NCBI GenBank assembly: GCA_019359535.1 | Contig: JAHHHE010000020.1 | Coordinates: 1 to 41,088, forward strand | Source: Gloeocapsa sp. UFS-A4-WI-NPMV-4B04 | GTDB lineage: Bacteria; Cyanobacteriota; Cyanobacteriia; Cyanobacteriales; Chroococcidiopsidaceae | DNA: 41,088 nucleotides | Direction: 5' to 3' | The notes under the pieces: generated by a model | What the model saw: the letters and a program-made list of their open reading frames with translations, nothing else | Databases searched by the model: none | What the model was told of the DNA's origin: nothing | Made by a program: the position numbers and the translations under genes | In this document: one piece after another, positions 28,436-36,293 of the stretch | Position numbering within the stretch: position 1 is the first letter of the stretch | How the letters are laid out: each line of letters opens with the position of its first letter

Positions 28436-30673
28436 ATGAACGCCCTTGCTTCGACTACCACCTCTTTTGATGTTGCCCTTCCTGACTGGCTACAAACTTG
28501 TTTAAACGCAAATTCAGCTGATGCTGGACTGATTTGTCAGGCGTTTGAATTTGCTTACCAGCTACATCAAGGTCAGTACCGCAAATCTGGAGAACCGTAC
28601 ATTTGTCATCCCGTTGCTGTTGCAGGTTTACTGCGGGATTTAGGAGGCGGCCCGGCGATGATTGCTGCTGGTTTCTTGCATGACGTTGTTGAAGATACAG
28701 ATATCAAGCTTGAAGAGATAGAACAGCGCTTTGGTTCAGAAGTGCGGCAATTAGTAGAGGGTGTTACCAAGCTTTCTAAATTTAACTTCTCTAGCAAGAC
28801 TGAGAGTCAAGCTGAGAACTTCCGCCGGATGTTTTTGGCAATGGCGCAAGATATCCGCGTAATTGTGGTTAAGCTAGCAGATCGGTTACACAATATGCGG
28901 ACGCTAGAACATTTAGCTGATGAAAAGCGCCGCCGTATTGCCCAAGAAACACGAGATATTTTTGCTCCTTTAGCTAATCGCTTGGGGATCGGGCGGTTTA
29001 AGTGGGAATTAGAAGATTTGACGTTTAAGTACCTAGAACCGGAAGCTTATCGTCAGATGCAGGAATTAGTAGCAGAAAAACGCACAGATCGCGAGGCAAG
29101 GCTAGAGAAGGTTACAGAGATTTTAAGGTCGGGTTTAGAGCAATCTGGGATTCAGTGCAGTGATATTAGTGGTCGTCCTAAGCACCTGTATGGCATTTAC
29201 CAGAAGATGCAGCGACAGCAAAAGGAGTTTCATGAAATTTACGATCTAGCTGCAATTCGGATCATTGTCCAGAGTAATGATGAATGCTATCGGGCTTTAG
29301 CTGTTGTTCATGATTCATTTCGACCGATCCCAGGACGATTTAAGGACTACATTGGTCTACCCAAGCCTAACCGCTATCAGTCGCTGCATACTGCTGTTGT
29401 CAGCCTCAGTGGTCGCCCGTTGGAAGTCCAGATTCGGACGCTGCAAATGCACCAAATAGCTGAGTATGGAATTGCGGCGCACTGGAAATACAAAGAAACG
29501 GGCAGCAGCAATAGCCAGATATCTCCTGGTGATGAAAAGTTTACTTGGCTGCGGCAGCTACTGGAATGGCAGCATGACCTCAAGGACGCGCAGGAATACC
29601 TAGAAAGCGTTAAAGACAATTTATTTGAGGATGATGTTTATGTTTTCACTCCTAAGGGGGATGTAGTCTCGCTCAATCCTGGTTCTACGCCAGTTGATTT
29701 TGCTTATCGGATTCATACAGAGGTAGGAAACCGTTGTGCTGGGGCGCGAGTTAATGGGCGGATAGTGACACTAGATACTCCTTTGAAGAATGGCGCAATT
29801 GTAGAAATTATCACCCAAAAAAATAGCCATCCGAGTTTGGATTGGTTGAATTTTGTGCGGACATCTGCGGCAAAAAACAGAATTCGGCAGTGGTATAAGC
29901 GATCGCGCCGTGAAGAAAATGTCGCTCGTGGTCGAGAATTATTAGAAAAGGAAATGGGTAAAACTGGCTTTGAAGCTTTGTTAAAGTCAGAAGCAATGCA
30001 CGCTGTAGCCGAAAGATGTAATTATCACTCTGTTGAAGATTTACTCGCTGCTTTGGGTTATGGCGAAATTACATTAAACTTGGTGCTAAATCGCTGGCGT
30101 GAAGTAGTTAAAGCACAGCAACCAATCGCCCCCGCTATCGAATCTTCAATACCAACGACTTCCTCACGGGCGCAGCGCGAAGCTTCTGTACCTAGTTCGC
30201 GTTCTAGTGACTCTCCAATTGCCGGAGTAGAAGGATTACTCTATCACATAGCTGGATGTTGTAGCCCTATTCCTGGTGAATCAATTATTGGTGTTGTGAC
30301 GCGCAGTAATCGCGGAATTTCAATTCATCGGCAGGGGTGTCAAAATGTGGAGAGTGTAGAGTGCGATCGCTTAGTACCTGTTAGCTGGAACCCAACCCAC
30401 TCACAAAAAAGCCGTCCCCAAACTTATCCCGTTAATATTCAAATTGAAACGATTGATCGTGTAGGGGTACTGAAAGACATTTTGTCTCGCTTAACTGACA
30501 ATAGTATCAACGTGCAGAATGCGAATGTAAAAACTTTTAATGGTAGCCAGCCAGCAGTAATAGACTTAGGAATTGAAGTTCGCGATCGTAATCAACTCGA
30601 AAACCTCTTCAGCCAAATCAAGAAAATGAGCGATATTCTCAATATCCGTCGCGTTGGTCAAGTTGAACAGTAA
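28436..30673 (+). CDS. Bifunctional (p)ppGpp synthetase/hydrolase (Rel/SpoT)
   Basis: This long RSH enzyme makes and degrades the alarmone (p)ppGpp. From the ATG at 28436 it has 745 residues; the frame is open from a TTG at 28274, but the extra 54 residues are untypical and rich in Cys and Arg. The HD hydrolase domain has FLHDVVEDTDI near 80, including the intact HDxxED motif, and the synthetase domain has RFKDYIGLPKPNRYQSLH near 300. TGS follows at about 397-465 (DDVYVFTPKGDVVSLNPGST), then a zinc-finger-like region with AGCCSPIPG and a C-terminal ACT domain at about 665-740. Both active sites appear intact. No SD is visible before 28436. A small 6-bp hairpin follows the stop. Confidence 0.92.
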   Translation: MNALASTTTSFDVALPDWLQTCLNANSADAGLICQAFEFAYQLHQGQYRKSGEPYICHPVAVAGLLRDLGGGPAMIAAGFLHDVVEDTDIKLEEIEQRFGSEVRQLVEGVTKLSKFNFSSKTESQAENFRRMFLAMAQDIRVIVVKLADRLHNMRTLEHLADEKRRRIAQETRDIFAPLANRLGIGRFKWELEDLTFKYLEPEAYRQMQELVAEKRTDREARLEKVTEILRSGLEQSGIQCSDISGRPKHLYGIYQKMQRQQKEFHEIYDLAAIRIIVQSNDECYRALAVVHDSFRPIPGRFKDYIGLPKPNRYQSLHTAVVSLSGRPLEVQIRTLQMHQIAEYGIAAHWKYKETGSSNSQISPGDEKFTWLRQLLEWQHDLKDAQEYLESVKDNLFEDDVYVFTPKGDVVSLNPGSTPVDFAYRIHTEVGNRCAGARVNGRIVTLDTPLKNGAIVEIITQKNSHPSLDWLNFVRTSAAKNRIRQWYKRSRREENVARGRELLEKEMGKTGFEALLKSEAMHAVAERCNYHSVEDLLAALGYGEITLNLVLNRWREVVKAQQPIAPAIESSIPTTSSRAQREASVPSSRSSDSPIAGVEGLLYHIAGCCSPIPGESIIGVVTRSNRGISIHRQGCQNVESVECDRLVPVSWNPTHSQKSRPQTYPVNIQIETIDRVGVLKDILSRLTDNSINVQNANVKTFNGSQPAVIDLGIEVRDRNQLENLFSQIKKMSDILNIRRVGQVEQ

Positions 30674-30771
30674 AATTGGCACTTAGCTGGAAAAGCTAAC
30701 TTAATATCACTACAAAACTTCTACCGCTAACAATAAGTAGCTACTAACTTTACTATTTATATTTTTTGGCG

Positions 30772-31431
30772 CTAATCACTCGGATTATAACTATTTAATA
30801 ATCCAGTAGTTTTACTAATACTTTCTATCTCAAATACAGCCACTAATTGGCAGCGTTCATCCATAATCCATTGTTTTAGCTTATCTATTTCCGTTACGCG
30901 TCTACTGTAAGCTGCTATATCAATTACTTGTCTCCAATTTTGGGTTGTATTTGTACTTTTTTCCTCAGTATTTATATACTCAGGAGTTACTTTTAACAAA
31001 TTAATATTATTTTGACTATTACGGTTAACATTTTCAGCTTTTAGAGATGCAGAGATGACTTTATTTACTGATGTTGTATTTTTTACTTGACTAGCATCAA
31101 CAAAATCAGTAACGTTTTTTTCTTCGTCAGCTAGTGATTCTCCTTCAGAAACACTCTGCAACTGCAAAGCGTTTTGAAAATTAATGTATTGCCGTCTTAA
31201 AACTGACCGGAAATTACTTTTTGTGACTTCTTGTTCAAACACTTCTGAAAGTAACTTCCATAATTTATAACCAACATCTTTTATGTAATTAGAGTTATAG
31301 CCAGAGTTTTCTGCCATCTCTAAATAAGTGTGTCCTAACCATGATTGGTGAAATACTAACTCCTGAACATTATTCAAAAACTTTTGTTCAAGGGCTGTAT
31401 CTAAAATAATTAATGCTTCTTCAACATTCAT
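30772..31431 (-). pseudogene. Truncated STAND NTPase (NB-ARC-type) remnant or adaptor
   Basis: The 219-residue product begins with a helical domain (residues 1-75, MNVEEALIILDTALEQKFLN, then SGYNSNYIKDVGYKLWKLLSEV) typical of the N-terminal HTH-like domain of cyanobacterial vWA-MoxR-associated/NB-ARC proteins. A low-complexity Asn/Ser/Lys linker follows. The end aligns with the start of the NB-ARC module: WRQVIDIAAYSRRVTEIDKL corresponds to the usual W-x-x-AxDV-x-x-FYGR-x-x-EL-x-x-L, and CQLVAVFEIESISKTT to the P-loop C-R-L-V-A-L-L-G-M-G-G-I-G-K-T. The P-loop glycines are lost and the protein stops about 10 residues later. It may be a decayed gene or a retained free N-domain. Confidence 0.6.
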
Positions 31432-31805
31432 TTATAAAGATATTTTGAAGTTTTTACCTTATCAGTTCATAGTTTACTCTTACTTCCTTAGCCTCAAATC
31501 AGTAGGGTTACTTAAATTAAACGCTTTAAAAAAATAACTTTTCAAATTCCTGACTTTTTCTGACTTTTTCTGGCTGGTAATCTTCAGTGAATACACTTAA
31601 ATTTAATTTAGCTTCCAAGCAGTCAAGCGGAAATAAACTAAATTTCATAGTTACTATCACATCAACATTTAATAATTTCACTTCCTATCAGTGACATCAC
31701 TGATAAGTAACATGAATCAGTACAAGCAAAAGCATTAGTTGACAAAGAATTTCATAGACTGACCTCTAAGCTGCCCACCAATTAAGAACTTTAGGAGAAA
31801 CTAAA
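31432..31805. other. Divergent intergenic region before the first RTX gene
   Basis: No gene is seen in these 374 bases. It contains two tandem CTGACTTTTT units near 31550-31572, the dyad at 31686-31705, and an AGGAG ribosome-binding site just before 31806. Confidence 0.6.
31686..31705. promoter_or_regulatory. Operator-like dyad upstream of the RTX locus
   Basis: TATCAGTGA and TCACTGATA form a perfect 9+9 inverted repeat around CA. It lies 100 bases before the first RTX start. The half-site CTATCAGTGA resembles TetR-type operators. No TetR-like gene is in the window, so the regulator is unknown. Confidence 0.5.
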
Positions 31806-32684
31806 ATGGCAATTTACACTGGAACCTTTGGCGTTGACACTTTACTGGGCAGTGCCTTGAATGACACTATTAATGGTCTTAATGGTAAGGATGCTTTAAC
31901 TGGTCTAGGTGGAAATGACAGTATTAACGGTGGAACGGGTGACGACACTTTATCTGGTGGTGCAGGACTTGACAGGCTGCTGGGAGATATTGGTAACGAC
32001 TTCTTAAATGGCGGCACTGGTAATGATTACCTAAATGGTGGGGTAGGTAATGACACCGTATACGGTGAGGCGGATGCTGACAGTCTTTATGGTGGCGCAG
32101 GCTTTGATAACTTGTTTGGTGGTGCAGGTAATGACACCCTGTATGGTCAAGGAGACAATGACACTTTAGTTGGTGGACTAGGTGATGACATCCTTGAGGG
32201 TGGCGCAGGCGACGATTATATGACTGGTGATGACAGCAGTATCACCAGTGTCGGAAACGACTATATGAGTGGTGGTCAGGGTAACGATACCCTAGATGGC
32301 TGGATGGGTAATGACACGCTTATAGGCGGTGTTGGAAATGATGATTTGATGGGCTACGCTGGTAATGATTCTCTCGTTGGCGGTGATGGCGACGATAATT
32401 TGTCTGGTGAGTTTGGCAGTGACACGCTTACAGGTGGTACTGGTGCAGATTTCTTTACCTTAAAAGATCCAGCATCATTGGCTAACATTACAGATTTTCA
32501 CTGGCAGGAAGGCGACAAAATTTTAGTTGACTCTGTTTACTTCCATGAAGACCAGATGACGTTCGATCAAGGCACAAGTGCTTTATTTTATGAGGATGTG
32601 TTGGGTAGTTCTGTTCTAAATCATGTTGCGTCTCTACAGCCCGACTCAGGTTTTGATATTACCCGTGACCTTATTTTTACTTAA
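31806..32684 (+). CDS. RTX repeat protein 1 (type I secretion substrate)
   Basis: The 292-residue protein is almost all Ca2+-binding nonapeptide repeats of GGxGxDxLx form, about 22 units by eye (residues about 13-218), so it should fold into a beta roll on reaching external calcium. It has no signal peptide or enzymatic domain. The C-terminal 75 residues (from FFTLKDPAS) lack repeats and contain DFHWQEGDKILVD, as in type I secretion signal regions. The end, DLIFT, fits the acidic-hydrophobic C-terminal motif of RTX exports. An AGGAGAAACTAAA leader precedes the ATG and is nearly the same as that of the second RTX gene. A strong terminator follows, so this gene can be expressed alone. Confidence 0.92.
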   Translation: MAIYTGTFGVDTLLGSALNDTINGLNGKDALTGLGGNDSINGGTGDDTLSGGAGLDRLLGDIGNDFLNGGTGNDYLNGGVGNDTVYGEADADSLYGGAGFDNLFGGAGNDTLYGQGDNDTLVGGLGDDILEGGAGDDYMTGDDSSITSVGNDYMSGGQGNDTLDGWMGNDTLIGGVGNDDLMGYAGNDSLVGGDGDDNLSGEFGSDTLTGGTGADFFTLKDPASLANITDFHWQEGDKILVDSVYFHEDQMTFDQGTSALFYEDVLGSSVLNHVASLQPDSGFDITRDLIFT

Positions 32685-32723
32685 AAACATTTTAAGTTAA
32701 TTGCAGCTAACAGATTAAATATA

Positions 32724-32759
32724 TTGGGGCAATATTCATCATATTGCCTCAATTTTTTT
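32724..32759 (+). terminator. Rho-independent terminator after RTX gene 1
   Basis: TTGGGGCAATAT pairs with ATATTGCCTCAA (12 bp, one G-T wobble) across a 5-base loop, followed by a run of seven T. Confidence 0.9.
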
Positions 32760-33406
32760 GTTAGTACAATATTTTTATGTAATATTTATTTAAACAATTT
32801 AATGTACTATTAAATATCACTTTAATAAGTTTTATATTATTTGTTTAGAAAATAAAATTTTATTTATACTGCTATCTGGATAACTTCATCTTAAGTTCAT
32901 CAAAAATTTCCCTACTTTACTAAAACTTTATATATTCCTCTCGATAAAAGTTATAAATTTATATTGTTGATGAAATTCAGTAGATCCACATAATTTTGTT
33001 GCTCTAGAAATAAGCTCCGATTACTCAGCGCTAACCAGCAGCAGACAAAGTATGACATCGAACTGAAGAAGCAGGATACTAAGCAGCAAAACTGATGCTT
33101 AAGGCGTAAACAAGAACAGATGCGTTGAAGCAAGATTTTGTGGTTAATAGTTAAATTTAGCTATTTTTGAGCTACAGCAACTACAAATACTTTCTAGTAG
33201 AGCTAATAAACACTGCTAGAAAACAGTTTTTTATAGCTATTTTTTGCTAGTTGTCTTATTAACTTTTAAGAGGATAAGTCCAAAAAAAATTATGTAATTT
33301 GATGTAGTTTGACTTTGAAAGCGCGAAATGTGGAATTGCTCGGATGAATTAATTAATAGGCTAACAACTAACCTCAGCATCAACTAGCAAAATAGGAGAA
33401 ACTCAA
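32760..33406. other. Long gap between the two RTX genes
   Basis: These 647 bases are AT-rich with no convincing gene. A pair of TAGCTATTTTT words (33158 and 33234) and a TTTCTAG/CTAGAAA inverted pair near 33190-33225 are the only structures seen. The leader AGGAGAAACTCAA precedes the second RTX gene, so a promoter for it should be here. Confidence 0.5.
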
Positions 33407-35176
33407 ATGGCAACTATCTACGGTACAACAGGCGCTGACACCAAAACTGGGACTATAGGCGATGACATTATCTATGGTTGGGCTAAAGGTGGCACTCTTG
33501 ATAGTCCATCTGGTAACGACACACTGTTTGGCAACGCTGGTAACGACCAACTAGAAGGTGGGACAGGTGCTGATAGCTTGTCAGGTGATGCTGGTAATGA
33601 CACTTTGTATGGTCATGGTGGCAAGGATACGCTCACTGGTGGTACTGGTAACGACTTCTTGTATGGTCAAGATGGAAATGATAACTTATATGGTGACGCA
33701 GGTAATGACACCTTAGTCGGTGAAGCAGGCAATGATATTTTGTTTGGTGGGGATGGCTTTGACTATCTGCGTGGCGGTATTGGTAGCGACAAGCTAGATA
33801 GTGGGGCGGGGAATGATACTCTCGACGGTGGTACAGGTTACGACACCCTAATTGGGGGAACAGGTAACGACACTTTTATCATTACTCCAACGATAGTTGA
33901 TGGTTATAGCTATTCTAGAAGCATTGTTATTGAGTCCGTCAATTCTGGAATAGATACTGTCCTGTCTTCTGTTGACTCCTATACCTTGGCAGACAACGTA
34001 GAGAACCTGACACTTCAAGGTAGCGCTATTCTTGGTTATGGTAATGACCTAGATAACATCATTTACGGTGGTGACGGCGACAATTATTATCGTGATCCAT
34101 ATTCTGCTGGTGCTGACTATTTTGGTATCTTGGGCGGCGGCGGTAACGATAAGTTGTACGGGGAAGCGGGCAATGATGGCTTAGAAGGTGGATTGGGTAA
34201 TGACACTCTAGTTGGTGGTACTGGCAACGATGAGCTAGATGGTGGATTGGGCAGTGACAAGCTAATCGGTGGTACTGGCAATGATTTGTATTTTGTTGAC
34301 AGCAACAGTGACACCATCACTGAGAAGATAAATGAAGGCATTGATACAGTCAATTCTTCCTTCAACTATACACTGAAGGAAAACGCCAATATAGAGAATA
34401 TATCCCTCGCAGGTAGCGCTACCACAGCTACTGGCAACAGCCTAGATAACCGTATTTTTGGTAGTGACAATAACAACTTCTTGTATGGCGGGGACGGCTT
34501 CGATTATATAGCAGGCTATAGTAGCAGACGTTACGGATACTATGAAGCGAGTGACGACTATCTAGATGGTGGCGCAGGCAATGACACCCTACAAGGTGGT
34601 TTAGGCAACGATACCCTACAAGGTGGTGCAGGCAATGACAGCTTACAAGGTAGTTTGTCATTTACTGCTGGTATTGATGGAGATGACATTTTGTATGGTG
34701 GGGATGGCAATGACACATTGGAAGGCAGCTACGGTAGCGATGTTATAACAGGTGGCAGTGGTAACGATAATCTATATGGTGACGATGGTAACGATATTCT
34801 AACAGGCGGCAGTGGCAACGATAATCTGTATGGTGGCTATGACAATGACACGCTTACAGGTGGTGCGGGATCTGATAATTTTGTCTTTTCTAGCGATGTG
34901 TATACAGGAATTGATACCATTACCGACTTCGTAGTTGCTGACGATACTATCCGTGTCTCTACTGAGTTTGGTGGACTAACTGCGGGTGCTGTCATTACGG
35001 CGGCTCAATTTACAATTGGTTCAGCAGCAACCGATAATAGCGATCGCGTTATCTATAATAAAAACACTGGTGCTTTGTTCTTTGATGAGGATGGTACTGG
35101 GGCGACTTCTCAAGTACAGTTTGCAAACCTATCTACTAATCTTGCTATGACTAATAGCGATATCTTCGCGTTCTAG
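33407..35176 (+). CDS. RTX repeat protein 2 (type I secretion substrate)
   Basis: The 589-residue protein has three blocks of GGxGxDxLx calcium-binding repeats separated by two spacers. Each spacer carries the pattern (G)IDTV-x-SS...YTL-x-x-N-x-EN-x-x-L-x-GSA (near 185-210 and 325-345), common in cyanobacterial repeat exoproteins. It lacks a signal peptide and any enzyme domain. The C-terminal region has the FVFSSDVYTGIDTITDF block and ends in DIFAF, an acidic residue followed by hydrophobics as in T1SS signals. The function may be structural or adhesive at the cell surface, or calcium binding in the sheath. It is the nearest gene upstream of the export machinery. Confidence 0.92.
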   Translation: MATIYGTTGADTKTGTIGDDIIYGWAKGGTLDSPSGNDTLFGNAGNDQLEGGTGADSLSGDAGNDTLYGHGGKDTLTGGTGNDFLYGQDGNDNLYGDAGNDTLVGEAGNDILFGGDGFDYLRGGIGSDKLDSGAGNDTLDGGTGYDTLIGGTGNDTFIITPTIVDGYSYSRSIVIESVNSGIDTVLSSVDSYTLADNVENLTLQGSAILGYGNDLDNIIYGGDGDNYYRDPYSAGADYFGILGGGGNDKLYGEAGNDGLEGGLGNDTLVGGTGNDELDGGLGSDKLIGGTGNDLYFVDSNSDTITEKINEGIDTVNSSFNYTLKENANIENISLAGSATTATGNSLDNRIFGSDNNNFLYGGDGFDYIAGYSSRRYGYYEASDDYLDGGAGNDTLQGGLGNDTLQGGAGNDSLQGSLSFTAGIDGDDILYGGDGNDTLEGSYGSDVITGGSGNDNLYGDDGNDILTGGSGNDNLYGGYDNDTLTGGAGSDNFVFSSDVYTGIDTITDFVVADDTIRVSTEFGGLTAGAVITAAQFTIGSAATDNSDRVIYNKNTGALFFDEDGTGATSQVQFANLSTNLAMTNSDIFAF

Positions 35177-35221
35177 AAACTAGATACTGAGATCAGCCTA
35201 GAATCAGAGTTTAATCCACGT

Positions 35222-35248
35222 TGGGGTAATCTAATCGAGGTTGCCCCA
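35222..35248 (+). terminator. Weak hairpin after RTX gene 2
   Basis: TGGGGTAA pairs with TTGCCCCA (one wobble) across an 11-base loop, about 45 bases past the stop. No clear T-run follows, so readthrough into the export genes is possible. Confidence 0.4.
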
Positions 35249-35441
35249 TATTTGTGATCAAAGCTAAAATCGCATTTGCTTTCCGAAAAGTAGCTGAAAC
35301 AGACTGTAGAGTAAGTAAGGCTGATTGTTTAAGTTCTGAAATCTAAAGTAAAGCTTTGAAATCAGGTAAACAGTTATTAACACTATGAAGATATAACAAT
35401 AGATAACTTTTTTATGCAAAAAATAATGGCAAAATTCTGTT

Positions 35442-36194
35442 ATGGCTACACAAATTTTGCAAGTTGGTAACAAGGTAATTCAGGATCATGAGGTTCTGCC
35501 GTTGTTGAGTCGTTATCAATTAATGCCTCAATTGGTGCGAAACATCATTTTAGATCAAGCGATCGCAGACATTGCCTATACAGAGGAGGAAAAAAAGACA
35601 GCTATCAAGGAATTTGTTGCGCAGCAGCAACTTACATCACCACAAGCACGCGAAGCTTGGCTGCAAAAACAGGGCATGACCCTAGAACAAATGCAAGACT
35701 TAGCAATGCGACCTGTGCTAGTAGAAAAGTTTAAAACTGCCACTTGGGGACGTAAGGTAGACTCTTATTTTATGACTCGCAAAACGAGTTTAGATCAAGT
35801 GGTCTATTCCCTGCTACGTACCAAGGACATAGGACTTGCTCAAGAACTTTACTTTCGCATTCAAGAAGGAGAACAGTCTTTCACTGAGTTAGCCCGCGAA
35901 CATTCTCAAGGTGCAGAAGCTCAGACAGGCGGTTTATTAGGACCAGTACCTCTGAGTCAGCCACATCCAGCTATTGGCAAACTATTATCGGTCAGCAAAC
36001 CTGGTCAACTTTGGTCGCCGCGTCCGCTTGCAGAATGGTTTGTAATTATCCGGCTAGAAAAGTTATTGCCAGCACAGCTAGATCAATCAATGCGTCGTCG
36101 CTTGTTGGATGAACTGTTTGAAACCTGGCTGCAAGAGCAAATTCAACAAGTTAATCTATTGCAAGTTGTTCCAGTTAAAGCTGAAACAACTTAG
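35442..36194 (+). CDS. Parvulin-type peptidyl-prolyl isomerase without signal peptide
   Basis: The 250-residue protein has a SurA/PrsA-like helical N-domain (about 15-110), a parvulin domain (about 115-215) and a C-terminal helix. The parvulin core reads SFTELAREHSQGAEAQTGGLLGPVPL, which contains the conserved A-x-x-x-S-x-(G)-x-x-x-x-GG-x-L-G pattern. SurA and PrsA act outside the cytoplasmic membrane, but this protein starts MATQILQVGNKVIQDHEV, with no hydrophobic leader. It should therefore stay in the cytoplasm. Its place between the RTX substrate and the ABC exporter suggests that it handles substrate before export. Similar arrangements occur with other cyanobacterial exporters; this is inferred. 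Confidence 0.85.
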   Translation: MATQILQVGNKVIQDHEVLPLLSRYQLMPQLVRNIILDQAIADIAYTEEEKKTAIKEFVAQQQLTSPQAREAWLQKQGMTLEQMQDLAMRPVLVEKFKTATWGRKVDSYFMTRKTSLDQVVYSLLRTKDIGLAQELYFRIQEGEQSFTELAREHSQGAEAQTGGLLGPVPLSQPHPAIGKLLSVSKPGQLWSPRPLAEWFVIIRLEKLLPAQLDQSMRRRLLDELFETWLQEQIQQVNLLQVVPVKAETT

Positions 36195-36293
36195 TAACTG
36201 ATCGCAGTTGATGAAAGATTTACTGGTTTATTTGGGCAACCTACTAAATATAACGACATATCTAATAACTGTGTAAGTATAAGCTTCTGACCT

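Noticed and set aside
31739..31761. TTGACA as a -35 box for RTX gene 1
   Set aside because: No -10-like hexamer lies at 16-18 bases; the nearest one is 10 bases away.
32951..33133. 60-residue minus-strand ORF between the RTX genes
   Set aside because: It is Cys-, Phe- and Leu-rich with no ribosome-binding site and no familiar motif, so it looks like a chance frame.
31814..34365. Minus-strand Pro/Ser/Leu-rich ORFs across the RTX genes
   Set aside because: They are the mirror of the Gly/Asp/Asn repeat codons and have no independent support.
33500..34900. CRISPR-like periodic repeats
   Set aside because: The period is 27 bases and follows the nonapeptide coding repeat, with no unique spacers.
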